From NCBI GenBank assembly GCA_963920635.1, contig OY987305.1, positions 9,897,153-9,961,152 on the forward strand: a DNA stretch of 64,000 bases, read 5' to 3'. This DNA is from Pseudeuparius sepicola (Eukaryota; Arthropoda; Insecta; Coleoptera; Anthribidae). Positions 46,490 to 56,505 of the stretch are shown here, in pieces; the stretch's first letter is position 1, and each line of letters opens with the position of its first letter. The notes under the pieces were generated by a model. The model ran no database searches. It saw only the letters and a program-made list of their open reading frames with translations, and was not told the DNA's origin. The position numbers were made by a program, and so were the translations under genes.

Positions 46490-47351
46490 TACAGTGTGGT
46501 CATTTAAGTGTGCAACATATGGGATTTTTTTTATTAATTTCAAAACCAAAATATAGACATTGCCGAAAGTGGATGCATGTTCAGTAATTATATTAGGTGC
46601 ACTTAGAATGGTTGCAAGTTAAACAGCATACAGGGTACCTAGGTCAAAAAATATAAAAATTTCACAAGAGTAAAGTACCCTTATTTCAAAAAATTCAGCA
46701 AAATGTTATTAAAAAAAGTTGTTTAGAATTAAAAGCTACGCCTAAATACCAAAACATATAGCCTCCTAAGAAGAAAAAAAATCGGCGATTAATTTTCGCC
46801 GTTGCTTAATAAACATTTAAAATAAAAATTTTGCACCTTAAATGAGTTTTTAATGTACACATTATCATTACTAATGTTTTATTTTGTTCAGAATAATTTT
46901 TACGAATTTTCAAAGTTTTGTTTAATATCGTTGCAACAAACATGAAGTTTGCGATTCCCTAAAAAATAAAAATCAAAGTTAATTTTACAAATATGCTTGA
47001 TTTTGAACAAATTTATATAATTTTGATTGATTTATGAAATTGTTTAGGGTAAATATTAAAACAATTTTTTTTTAAGAAATTATTGTTTTTCAAAAAATAT
47101 ATTTCTTTTTCTTAGGAGGCAATGTTTTGGTATTTAGTCATAACTTTTAATTCTAGACAACTTTTCTTAATAACATTTTGATGAATTTTTGAAATAAGGG
47201 TACTTTACACTTGTACAATTTTTATATTTTTTGCCCTACCCTGTATGCTGTTTGACTTGCAACCATTCTAAGTGAGCGTAATATGATTATCGAACATGCA
47301 CCAACTTTAGGGAATATTTGTATTTTGCATACTTACCTAAATGACACTGTA
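46490..47351. mobile_element. 862-bp TA-flanked foldback element
   Basis: The ends TACAGTGTGGTCATTTAAGT and aaatgacactgta are inverted. Arms of about 300 bp pair through gtgcacttagaatggttgca, taaagtacccttattt and cctcctaagaa. An inner tacagggtacctaggtcaaaaa near 46630 pairs with accctgtatgctgtt, so a second terminus-like motif lies inside each arm. The interior shares blocks with 24435-24917. Non-coding. Confidence 0.85.
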
Positions 47352-47469
47352 TAATATGGTTGGAATTGGGAGAACAAAAGAAACCTATGAAACACCAAAA
47401 TCTGACTAAGTGATGCTCACTTCCGGACAAACGGAAAGTGAAAAATCAGATGTTACAATATTTTGTTAC

Positions 47470-47690
47470 TCCTTTATACTCATTAGTAATATTCCGTGTT
47501 TAAATCAAAATTTTGCAATTTTTTGGAAAAAGGCATTTTTTGAAATAACTTTTATACCCTGAATGTTGGGTTTGACATCATATTCGAATGCCTCGGAAAT
47601 TCTACCCAAGCTTGGTTTTTCAACCATCAATTTATCTTTACAATTACCGCGAAAATCGAGGTTATTACGTTAACTGGGACACCCTGTACA
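47470..47690 (-). mobile_element. Partial TA-type element ending in ACACCCTGTA
   Basis: The sequence up to gggacaccctgta at 47690 has the family-type right terminus. The opposite end was not recognised and the left extent is arbitrary. It was the target of the hAT insertion at 47692. Confidence 0.4.
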
Positions 47691-47691
47691 A

Positions 47692-48700
47692 CAGAGGCGG
47701 ATCCAGGCAAATCTAAACGAGGGGGCGGCGTGGTAAAATTTTTTCCTGACGGGTCGAGCTACGGGAAATTTTTAGAATATAACTAAAATGTATTTGTGTG
47801 AAAAATAAAATAATTTATTTCTCTAGAAAAACAAAAACAAAAAATGTTTACCCAAACAAAATAAAAAACAAACTTAAAACATAACAAAACGAAATCACAA
47901 AAAGAAACAATAATTCTTTAGATTTAAAAAATAATGTACTCATCACAAAAAAACATATTTTCTCTTCTGATCTTTTCTTCATTTATGAGTACATTGCGGT
48001 GTATATTTAATGGGGCTAAATTACTTAGCTTGTTTTGGACCATATTGGTACGTAATCAAGTTTTAATTCTTTTAAGTGAAAAAAAAAAATTCCGCCGATG
48101 CATTGCTTATCGGGAAACTGGCAAGTATGCTCAAAAATTTTCTTGTCGTTGTCGCGATGCGACTTCGTACTGGTGTTGGCAGAACAAGCTTTATTGAGAA
48201 GCTGAGGAAAATATACTAAAAACGCTTTTTAATTGTACACTAGAGGTAAATATTTCATGTCCCTAGAATTCCCTAAAAGGCGGCCATATTGATATTATTG
48301 ATAGGTGACGGAGGACAGGGCCGTAATCAACAGAATTTACATTTTACACACACGAATCCTAAATTTAAATAGATAGAAATTAACATTAAACTTTGTTCTT
48401 TGGAGCATAGGAAAAGGCTATAGTTATAGTTTCTGTGTTTGAAGTTAGGTTAGAGCCACAGACACAGAGAGCAAATATCAAGGTTAAAGTTAGGCATCTG
48501 TCACAAGTTCTGACATTTCTGCCGGACATGCTAAATACGTCCCTGTAGGCGCCCAAAACATTGCTGCCAACCTTGTATTACCAAATTAAGAAATGTAATT
48601 TCTGATGTTTTTAGATTACCTAATAATGCTCCGGTTGTAATAATGGTTGTAGAAAAAGGGAGGGCGACCTACCCCCCGCGCCCCCCCGTATCCGCCACTG
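47692..48700. mobile_element. 1,009-bp non-autonomous hAT element with perfect target duplication
   Basis: The left end CAGAGGCGGATCCAGG and right end (complement) CAGTGGCGGATACGGG are typical hAT termini. Both are followed by a G-rich run. The 8 bases CTGTACAA lie directly outside both ends (47684-47691 and 48701-48708), exactly the 8-bp duplication hAT transposases make. Inside are AT-rich sequence and frames with no transposase similarity, so it depends on another hAT copy. The insertion site itself is the terminus of a TA-type element (gggacaccctgtacaa). Confidence 0.93.
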
Positions 48701-48708
48701 CTGTACAA

Positions 48709-49139
48709 TGTTGAATTATTAGAACGTCATTTGTTATAATTGGTCTAGTTATATTTTTCTGGAACAAAAACAATTTGGAACACATAACTTTGTCGCGATT
48801 TTCAGTTTTATTGTTCTCAGTAAAAAAACATCCTGACAAGAGACACGCACCCAGAACTGTGTATTTAGGTTTTCCGGCCAAAGGGTTTTATAACCGTGGT
48901 TCCTCCTTGATGGATAAGCCCTGGCAGCCGGCGCACATACAGATATTTCATCGAATTAACCTCTATTTGTTAGATGTGACTTGGGTCAGTTTGCGCGGCC
49001 TGGCTCGAAGTTAGCGTCAAACCCCAGCCGCTATTGTCGTTGTGCAACCCAAATCGAACCGATCGCCCCCAGCCAGTTTGATTTATACATTTTCTAGCAA
49101 TTAAGTCCTCACAGAAACGCCGATCCGAGACTGATCTGT
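48709..49139. other. Unassigned stretch
   Basis: A GC-richer patch at about 48890-49080; no recognisable gene. Confidence 0.35.
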
Positions 49140-50946
49140 TTGCATTACTTGATTGTTGTCGATTGTTGTCGAAGGCATTCGACTGCGTAGATCATGTTGT
49201 CCTTCTTGAAAAGATTGAGAGATGTGGTCTGCGTGGTCGATGCCTGGAAATATTGAGATCCTATTTACAAAATAGGTCACAATTTTTTTGGTACCTTATC
49301 CGAAAAACTTGTTACTGAAATAGGTGTACCCCAAGGCACTGTCTTGGGCCCCTTACTTCTTCTCATATACACAAATGATGTTGGAAACGTAGTATCAACT
49401 CCCTTTTGTGCATTTGTCGATGATATCTCAATTTTATCTAGTTCTGAAAGTTTACAATCTGTGTCCAATAGTATGAATGATAATCTGTCAACTGTTAACA
49501 ATTATTTTGACCAAAATAATCTAATATTGAATCAAGATAAGACTTTTTGTATGCAGTTTCTTTCAGTCGGAACAAAGCAAGACCAAAGTGTACTTGTAAG
49601 ACTAAACAACAGATCTATAGTTCAAGTAAATGAATTTAAATTTCTTGGTGTATACAGGGTGAGTCACATCTAAAGGCAGAGCCGAAAAAACAAGATATAA
49701 TTCGCTAAAATAAGCACATATGCTTATTAAACATTAGCTCAAAAACGCTTGGTTCTCCATATACAGCGTGTTGAAACTTTTCCAAAAATAACATATATAT
49801 TTTTTAATTTCTTTCGAGTCCGTTTAGGAATTCCAACCAAATTTGGTACATATTATGGGTTGTCATTTTTTGCAATAATTTGGCCCTGTTCAGATGACCA
49901 GCGGCGTAGATACAAATAATTTTATTTTAAATGCCAGCATAATCGCCTTGGCACTAGTTTAAAAAAATCCGAAATTACGAAGAAACTGTACCAGATATAA
50001 TAAAATACCAAGAAACGCTTTTTGTTCCAAATTGAATAGGCTATCCAAAAAAGGGCAAACATTTTGGTTTTTCACAGAACCGTACTATTTTTTTACAATT
50101 ATTTACAGTAACTATTTGTATCTACACCGCTGGTCACCTGAACGGGGTCAAATTATTCCACAAAATGGCAACCGTCCAATGATGAATGTGTACCAAATTT
50201 GGTTGGAATTCCTAAATAGACTCGAAAGAAAATTAAAAAAATATGTTATTTTTGGAAAAATTGCAATACAAGCGTTTTTGAGCTAATGTTTATTAAGCCT
50301 ATGTGCTTATTTTAGCGAGTTCTACCTTGTGTTTTCGGCTTTTCCTTTAGATGTGACTCACCCTGTATATTGACTCCATGTAGGCGAGTTATGTAAAAAA
50401 TGCGCAAGCAGTTGCTTTGCACTTAAAAGAATAAAGACTATCTGTAGCATTGATATTGTCAAAACCTTTTATTTCTCAAGTTTTGAATCGCGTCTAAGGT
50501 ACGGAATTATTTTCTGGGGTAACTCTACATCTGCAGGCCGTGTTTTTGCACTCCAAAGAAGAGCATTTCGTTGCATGTTTGGTTCGAAGTTTAGGGAATC
50601 GTGTAGAGACATCTTTGTACGTAATAATATTTTGACTGTGCCTTGCTTATTTATCTTGGAGATCTTGTGTTTCGTTAAGAGCAACATTTCGAAGTTTTCA
50701 ACTTTGAACTCTTTTCACAACTATGATACTCGTCACGGAGAAAATTTAAACTATAACTTACACAATATGGAGTTGTACAAGTCAAATCCTTATTATATTG
50801 GTGCTGTGTTATACAATAAATTGAATAATAAATTAAAAGCTATCAAGGGGTTTAAAAATTTTAAATCTTGTGTTAAAAAAATGCTATGCAAACGAGGTTT
50901 TTATTCGGTGTTGGAATACTTAGAATTAGATGTTACTATGCAATAA
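49140..50946 (+). pseudogene. 5'-truncated LINE reverse transcriptase, split by a foldback insertion
   Basis: Plus-strand order is: KAFDCVDHVVLLEKIE (49172 on, motif A), LEILRSYLQNRSQFF, a frameshift in a T-run near 49290, IGVPQGTVLGPLLLL (about 49320), FVDDISIL (catalytic pair of Asp at 49419-49424), LILNQDKTFCMQF and FKFLGVY. Then comes the insertion 49653-50367. The protein resumes after it in the same frame, with one in-frame TAG near 50380, then YFSSFESRLRYGIIFWGNST, RAFRCMFGSKFRESCRDIF, NILTVPCLFILEIL, YDTRHGENLN and the end RGFYSVLEYL... at 50946. This C-terminal order is typical of Jockey/CR1-group LINEs. Endonuclease and ORF1 are missing. A 10-bp tandem (gattgttgtc twice, 49151-49170) damages the start of motif A. 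The 3' flank has AATAAA at 51049-51054, and the element probably ends near 51075. Confidence 0.88.
49653..50367. mobile_element. 715-bp foldback element inserted in the LINE, TA duplication
   Basis: The ends are TACAGGGTGAGTCACATCTA and its complement. Arms of about 320 bp pair through cttattaaacattagctcaa, gaattccaaccaaatttggt and gtagatacaaata. Removing it together with one TA leaves the LINE reading continuous (...FLGVY then IDSM...), which fixes both boundaries and the TA target duplication. It postdates the LINE copy. Non-coding. Confidence 0.93.
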
Positions 50947-51075
50947 TTATTGCAAAAACCTAAATTTATATGAACACTGGAAATAATGTATATAATGTTG
51001 CCTGTTTTGTATGACTTGTCCTATATCGTTGTTATGAACTATTGGACCAATAAAGTGGTTTATGTTTATATTTAT

Positions 51076-51484
51076 GTTGTCGGCGCCGCGACCATTCTCT
51101 GTTTACAAAAAGTGAGCGAGGTCCAAATGGAACCTGAAAAAATTTTAGAAGTTATTAGTTAACTGTAACAAATCATTGATGACACGTTCTAACCTAAAAC
51201 TACAAATGTATAAACTTGTGTTGTCCAAATTCAATTCCGCGTAATACTACTTCAGTAGTTAGTGTAGTTAGCTCTTAAATTAACTATTTAGCTATTTCTA
51301 ATCGTCAAAGTCGAGTGTCCGGGTACGCGAACTACTCTCGTTAATAATTTCAACGTAGTTAGAAAACTTTTCAGCCAATCAAATTACTTTTGCGAAATCT
51401 ATATCACATCTTCTCTCTTCATCAACAGAGACAACTTGTATCCGTTTATCTGCTTACTGAGAGTGCTTTGGTATTTAGATTATT
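51076..51484. other. Unassigned stretch between LINE and minisatellite
   Basis: No recognisable feature. Confidence 0.4.
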
Positions 51485-52538
51485 TCCTTGTTTTACTGTT
51501 GTTTAATTGTTTCAGGGTTTAACTGTTTCACTGTGTCATTGTTTTATTGTTTTGTTGTTGGATTGTTTTACTGTTTCATTATTTCATTCTTTCCGTGTTT
51601 TGATGTTTCTCTGTTTTACTATTTTGATGTTTAACTATCTTACTATCTCACTGTTACTGTACTGATTCATTATTTCGTTTTTTCGTTGCTTCACTGCTCT
51701 TTTGTTTCATTTCTTTGATTCCTTCACCGATGATGTTTCACTATTTCACTGTTTGTCTGTTTCACTGTTTCATTATTTCAGTATTTTTCTGTTTCGTTTT
51801 TTCACTGTCTCACTAGCCCACTGTTTAACTGTTTCTTTATTACTTCATTATTTCGTTGTTTCGTTCCTTCACTGCTTCGTTGCTTTACTTTTTTTATTCC
51901 TTTTTAGACGTTTCACTCTTTCATTGTTTCCGTGTTTCATTGTTCCATTATTTCACACTTTCAATGTTTTTCTGTTTAGCTGTTTCGATGTTTCGTTGTT
52001 TCGTTTTTTCATTGTTTCATTTCATTCTTTCAGATGTTCCCTTCTTTAGCTGTTTCACTGTATCACTGTTTAATTGTTATTTTGATGCTTCATTATTTCA
52101 CTGTTTCGTTGCTTTACTAGTTTGCTGTTTCATTGTTTACTGTCTCACTGTTTCCTTGTTTTCACTCGTTCAGTGTTCATTGCTTCCCTGTTTCCCTTCT
52201 TGCCGTTTCACTCTCTCACTGTCTCATTGTCTCACTGTCTACTATTTCACTATTTAGCTGTTTTGTTGTTTCACTATCTCATTATTTAATTTTTTTAATA
52301 GTTTCGAAATTTTTCTGTTTTCCTGTTTCACAGCTTCACTGTCTCATTATTTCACTGTTTAACTGTTACTATACGGCTTCATTATTTCGTTGTTTCGTTG
52401 CTTCCTTGCTTCGTTGTTCCATTTCTGTGATTCCCCCCTTGATGTTGTTTCGCTATTTCACTGTTTCCCCATTTCACTCTGAAATTACTTCGGTCTTTCA
52501 GTGTTTCGCTGTTTCACTGTCTCACTCTCTCACTGTTA
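51485..52538 (+). repeat. Degenerate ~10-bp minisatellite (TTTCACTGTT type), part 1
   Basis: About a hundred diverged units of TTTCACTGTT / TTTCATTATT / TTTCGTTGTT run head to tail with little other sequence. Higher-order structure is present: markers like tttcatttctttgattcctt recur near 51702, 52418 and 53007, and ttattcctt followed by gacg near 51891 and 52712. Because the unit has no stop codons in some frames, long open frames rich in Phe, Ser, Leu, Cys and Val appear. They are by-products, not proteins. Confidence 0.92.
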
Positions 52539-52539
52539 T

Positions 52540-52643
52540 AAGCAACCAAACGTTAACGTAAATAAATATTTAAATGTCTTCTCGTAAAAAAGTTGCTCAA
52601 ATTTTTCGGCAACTTTACCAAGTTCGGTACACAAAAGCAGTTT
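52540..52643 (+). repeat. ~100-bp dispersed module, copy 2, inside the minisatellite
   Basis: Matches 44069-44166 at roughly 85 percent by eye. ACTGTTA occurs just outside both edges (52532-52538 and 52645-52651). That could be a 7-bp target duplication, but it is also a frequent minisatellite word, so the evidence is weak. Confidence 0.85.
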
Positions 52644-52644
52644 A

Positions 52645-53030
52645 ACTGTTACTTAACTTTGCTACTTCACTATTTCGTTGTTTCTTTCCTTCGCTGCTTT
52701 TTTGTTTCATTTTTTTATTCCTTCCTGGACGCTTCGCTCTTTCACTGTTTCCGTGTTTTACTGTTCCATTATTTCACACTTTCATCTGTTTAGATGTTTG
52801 GTTGTTTCGTTTTTCATAGTTTCATCGTTTCATTTCACTCTTTCAGTGTTTCGATGTTTCACTATTTCACTGTTTCCCTATTTCACTGATTCATTATTTC
52901 ACTCTTTTAGTGTTTCGCTGTTTCACTGTCTCACTATCCCACTGTTTCACTGTTACTTTATTGTTTTATTTTTACGCTTTTTGGTTGCTTCCTTGCTTCG
53001 CTGTTTCATTTCTTTGATTCCTTTCTTGAT
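52645..53030 (+). repeat. Degenerate minisatellite, part 2
   Basis: Continuation of 51485-52538 in the same orientation. The stretch 52718-52850 aligns with 51897-52030 over more than 100 bp (cgctctttcactgtttccgt, ttccattatttcacactttc, tgtttcgttttt), which is evidence for segmental duplication within the array. Confidence 0.9.
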
Positions 53031-53526
53031 GTCCTCTGTTGTGGTTCCTGAATGTGAATCTGTATGAATTTAATTCAGCCCCGATTAGGCCCAGGTCGAA
53101 CTTTAACAACTGGATGGTTGGTGGGCGTGGCCACGTTACAATATCCTTACCGTGGAGACCATAAAAAAGCGATTCGGACGGAAGCGATTCCGGAAAGGGG
53201 CGCTTGCAAAAAAGGGTGACGAGGCAAGTACGAGGGTGGGGAACAAAGAATGGGAGGCGGTTTTCAATTTTAACTAGTTTATATTAAAGACGTAAATCTG
53301 GCCGCTACGCGTTCGCCATCTTTACCTGGCCCAGAGCGGACTTTTAAGTGGGTAATTTTATGTAGCCCCCCAAATTTGTATCCCATGAATACTAATGGCG
53401 AGTTCACACGATCGAATCGAAGATCATTGGTGGATAATTGAGAATTAATCCATGACGAATTGCTCGCAAGGATATTCCAGTATAGAATCAGTACTAGTGG
53501 CACCTCAAAATATAGCCATTTAAAAT
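53031..53526. other. Unassigned stretch
   Basis: No recognisable feature. Confidence 0.4.
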
Positions 53527-53725
53527 AATTGGCTAGTCAAGAACAGAAGTGATCTAAGTAACATTTTTACCAAAATGGAGTTAATGCCATTTCTGCACTT
53601 TAAAATATGCAAACATCCATGTGTGTAAAATATATCCAAGTGCCTCAGGTTTGTCTTCTACATAAAATTGTACTAGTACCTGTTCTGTTCTTTTGGTATT
53701 TGAATATTATTAGGCTGCAGAAGTG

Positions 53726-53800
<75 letters not shown>

Positions 53801-53937
53801 TATATTAATTAGTATAATATTATATTATCTATATTAATTTTAATAGGTATATTATATCATCTATATTACTTAATATATTATATTAATAGTGCTTATTAAA
53901 TGCTAGATAGATCACTTCTGTTCTTGACTAGCCAATT
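53527..53937. mobile_element. 411-bp element with perfect 29-bp inverted ends
   Basis: The 29 bases at 53527-53555 (starting aattggctagtcaagaacag) are exactly complementary to 53909-53937. The interior is AT-rich and includes a long TA tract. Perfect ends argue for a recent insertion or for gene conversion between ends. No clear target duplication, no coding capacity. Confidence 0.85.
53727..53805. repeat. (TA)n microsatellite, ~79 bp
   Basis: Almost pure TA with single interruptions (tacata, tatgta). The flanking sequence to 53880 is also TA-rich and can pair with itself. Confidence 0.95.
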
Positions 53938-54685
53938 CTTGGCTGAGCATCGTTCATTTGATACAAAGGACGGTTCTCGGCAATATCGCTCCCTTTTATT
54001 TGGCTTCCGGAAAGAACATCCTGTATCACCGAGATATTGATTCATCTTCGCCTCGGATGGGAAATTTTGTTTAGTCCACCAATAATTACTTAGTGGTCAT
54101 TTCCTGGACAAAAAATATAACGAGGGTCAGAGCCGTAATAGGTGGGAGGCTGTAATTGAATTTCTTTGCGATGAAAAAAACGTCAATTTTGTTTGATGCG
54201 ACGAGCCTAATTCGTCGACGTAACATATAACTTAATGAGAGATTTTATTCTGGTCTCTCTCGGAGTTGGGTCAGACTTTGGAACAGTCTGAAAAAGAAAT
54301 ATCACTTATTATGGGCCATGAGGAAAAAGTATAAGTCAAACGTGTTGAAGAGGAAAAGAACAGATTTATTTCGAACTTATCATGTTTACAATGGAGAGCC
54401 GAACGGACACTTTTCTGAAAATAAAAGCTCATATATTTTTTAACTGTTTGAACTTTGACTTTACCAGCAAGTCATTTTTTGTCTTTAGAACATGCCGCAC
54501 GGAATAGTGGTCATGTGACTCACGGTAACTGTCAAATTTGACATTAAAAATTAAAACTTAACCTCGTATCCATTTTTATGGATTTTCAAAAATCAGTTTT
54601 TCGCCACTAACGTATGCCCCAGCCGATGCGCTTTGACGAGGTTTATATCCAGCTAGTCTGCAAATATATCCCAAAAACAGAATTT
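53938..54685. other. Unassigned stretch
   Basis: No recognisable feature before the short match at 54686-54752. Confidence 0.4.
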
Positions 54686-54752
54686 CGAGCTACAATATTC
54701 TACCTTGCCCCAATCGACGCAGCGTCTCGACATGTACAAGAATTCGGAGAAA
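54686..54752 (+). repeat. Short dispersed match to 33109-33175
   Basis: gagctac, attctaccttg, aatcgacgcagcgtctcgac and atg align with the other copy in the same orientation with scattered changes. It may be part of a larger decayed element. Confidence 0.45.
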
Positions 54753-54823
54753 CCAAGCGAGTGGAAAATTACGTGGAGGAGTGGCGAATATTTTCCCGAG
54801 ATTTTAGGGGGTCAATCCCTTTG

Positions 54824-54940
54824 GATAATAATAATAATAATAATTGTCACCCTACAAATACTCCAAACTAGGACTACCTCAGAAGCGACTGAATGCTTGT
54901 GCGGGGGAGGGGGGCAATTACTATTATTTTGTCTTCGTTT
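54824..54940 (+). repeat. (AAT)n-headed dispersed repeat, copy 3
   Basis: The longest of three copies: ataataataataataattgt, ccctacaaatactccaaact, aatgcttgtgcgggggaggg and ggcaattactattatttt. See 12073-12186 and 28142-28225. Confidence 0.75.
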
Positions 54941-55081
54941 CCATTTGCGTCTAGGGCTGTCTTTTCCCGATACAACTAGTACTAGGGAAAACCATAGAAA
55001 ACCGTAGTAATCCTAGTGAGTGTACGCCAATTAGTAAATCACACTGATACAGCTATTAGGGAGCAGTACAATGAATCCACC

Positions 55082-55102
55082 GGGGGGGGGGGGGGGGGGG
55101 GG
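55082..55102 (+). repeat. Poly-G tract, 21 bases
   Basis: An uninterrupted run of G, rare in this AT-rich DNA. G-runs of this kind accompany hAT-like ends elsewhere in the window (21850, 48680, 59472), but no terminus is visible next to this one. The length may not be accurate because such runs are hard to sequence. Confidence 0.8.
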
Positions 55103-55144
55103 TAGTCACTAGTGGATATACTTGTAGGTACATCCTTTCATCGT

Positions 55145-55383
55145 ACAAATCCATATATATCCATATCCATATATCCAAAAAGTATATCCATATCTCACTC
55201 ATATCCATGAGATATCCAAGCATATCCACTATATCCAAGTATATCCACATTATATCCTAAGTGTATCCATATCGTATCCAAATATATCCAAGTATATCCA
55301 AGTATATTCAAGTATATTCAAGCATATTCTACCCCTCGATACTTGGATATATTTGGATATGAGGTGGACATACTTGGATATAA
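55145..55383. repeat. Degenerate ATATCCAAGT minisatellite with an orientation switch
   Basis: Units near ATATCCAAGT or TATCCATA repeat from 55145 to about 55325. Then, after accсctcg-like spacer sequence at about 55331-55338, units appear as their complement (cttggatat at 55342, ggatatgagg, acttggatata) to 55383. The array is therefore partly an inverted repeat. Open frames on the minus strand (rich in Ile, Tyr, Asp and Leu) are by-products. Confidence 0.8.
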
Positions 55384-56158
55384 TGTATGTATTAAAATGA
55401 TAAAATTCTTCGTCAACATCGATAACCTGTGTCCACGGATATGTCTCGTCTTCCTGATCCACAATACATGATCCCATTTCCTATCTGAACTGCATGACAT
55501 AAAGAATCATCGAATCATTATCAGAAATCCCTTTCTGCCTATAAACCATTCCCCAGGAAGATTATGGTAGACATGCCGAAAAAATTTCACCCCCAGAAAG
55601 ATTGTATATAGATTTTATTTGAAGCTGCGGTTCACTTCATATCTAAACAGTCATTAGAGAAGACAGGGGTGTAATATATAGCGGAATATCCGTTCAGATT
55701 TCGGTTCCCCGAGGGATATACGCTCTCTATCATACATACTTATCGTTTCAAATATCATTCCTCCATGACATTAACTTTGATCTGGACCATCCCATCTTAG
55801 AATACTAATCTTTCTAATAATGCTGCGCCCTCATACTCGGATTTACCGGCTGACATCAATTTTCAGACGGAAATGGGACTTCTGCTTGTAGAATTAATCA
55901 TAGGAGCCCACCTACGAACGCATCTAGGTGCTCGCTTCCAATTGGGAATATCGAGGATCAAAATCTGAAAATGCCATTCACCATTCACGCCAAAACGGCA
56001 CAAATTGTATTAACACAGCTTATACAGAAACACCCACGATCTCTCCCCCGATTTTTTAAATAAGAATTTGAAATATTCAGAGCTTAACCACTTTTAGTCC
56101 AATCAGACCTACAATTTGAAGAGCAATTTTAAAAATCTGCATTTCCGCGAACATATTA
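55384..56158. other. Unassigned stretch
   Basis: No recognisable feature. Confidence 0.4.
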
Positions 56159-56354
56159 TACAGGGTGCGGCGCGAATACCGTGCATTAAAAGTATCTTCT
56201 GGAGAAGCAAGCGGAATAAAAATCTTAAAATTTGTATACTTAGTTCATCGGATCCGGCCACTTTGAACTAAATTATTTTCAAATTTCTGAAACTTCCGGT
56301 TATACCGGAAGTTGACGGCAACTTCCTTATTTCAAATAGAACACCCTGTATATT
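56159..56354. mobile_element. Short TACAGGGTGCGG element or terminus
   Basis: The left end tacagggtgcggcgcgaata and right end agaacaccctgtata bound a 196-bp segment. The first 70 bp match the left end of 31802-32530. Internal cttccggttata.ccggaagt is a short palindrome. It may be an independent MITE or the displaced left end of the adjacent element. Confidence 0.55.
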
Positions 56355-56505
56355 ATTACATATTCAGATTTCTTGCTAAATTTTAATGTCAGTTTGTCTC
56401 AACCTTTTTTGAAATTTCTGACATTTGCGAGTTGAGTTGTTAAAATTCTCCCTAACTTTGGAAGGTTGGTTGCTACCAAGAAGGCAGTCATTTTTATATT
56501 GATTA

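Noticed and set aside
51485..53030. Minisatellite considered as a CRISPR-like array
   Set aside because: Units are about 10 bp, diverged and directly adjacent, with no unique spacers, and the DNA is eukaryotic.
51702..53067. Open frames of 115-142 codons rich in Phe, Ser, Leu, Cys and Val, looking like membrane proteins
   Set aside because: They are translations of the TTTCACTGTT minisatellite, occur in overlapping frames and lack any non-repetitive domain.
55056..55500. Minus-strand frames rich in Ile, Tyr, Asp and Leu
   Set aside because: Produced by the ATATCCAAGT minisatellite.
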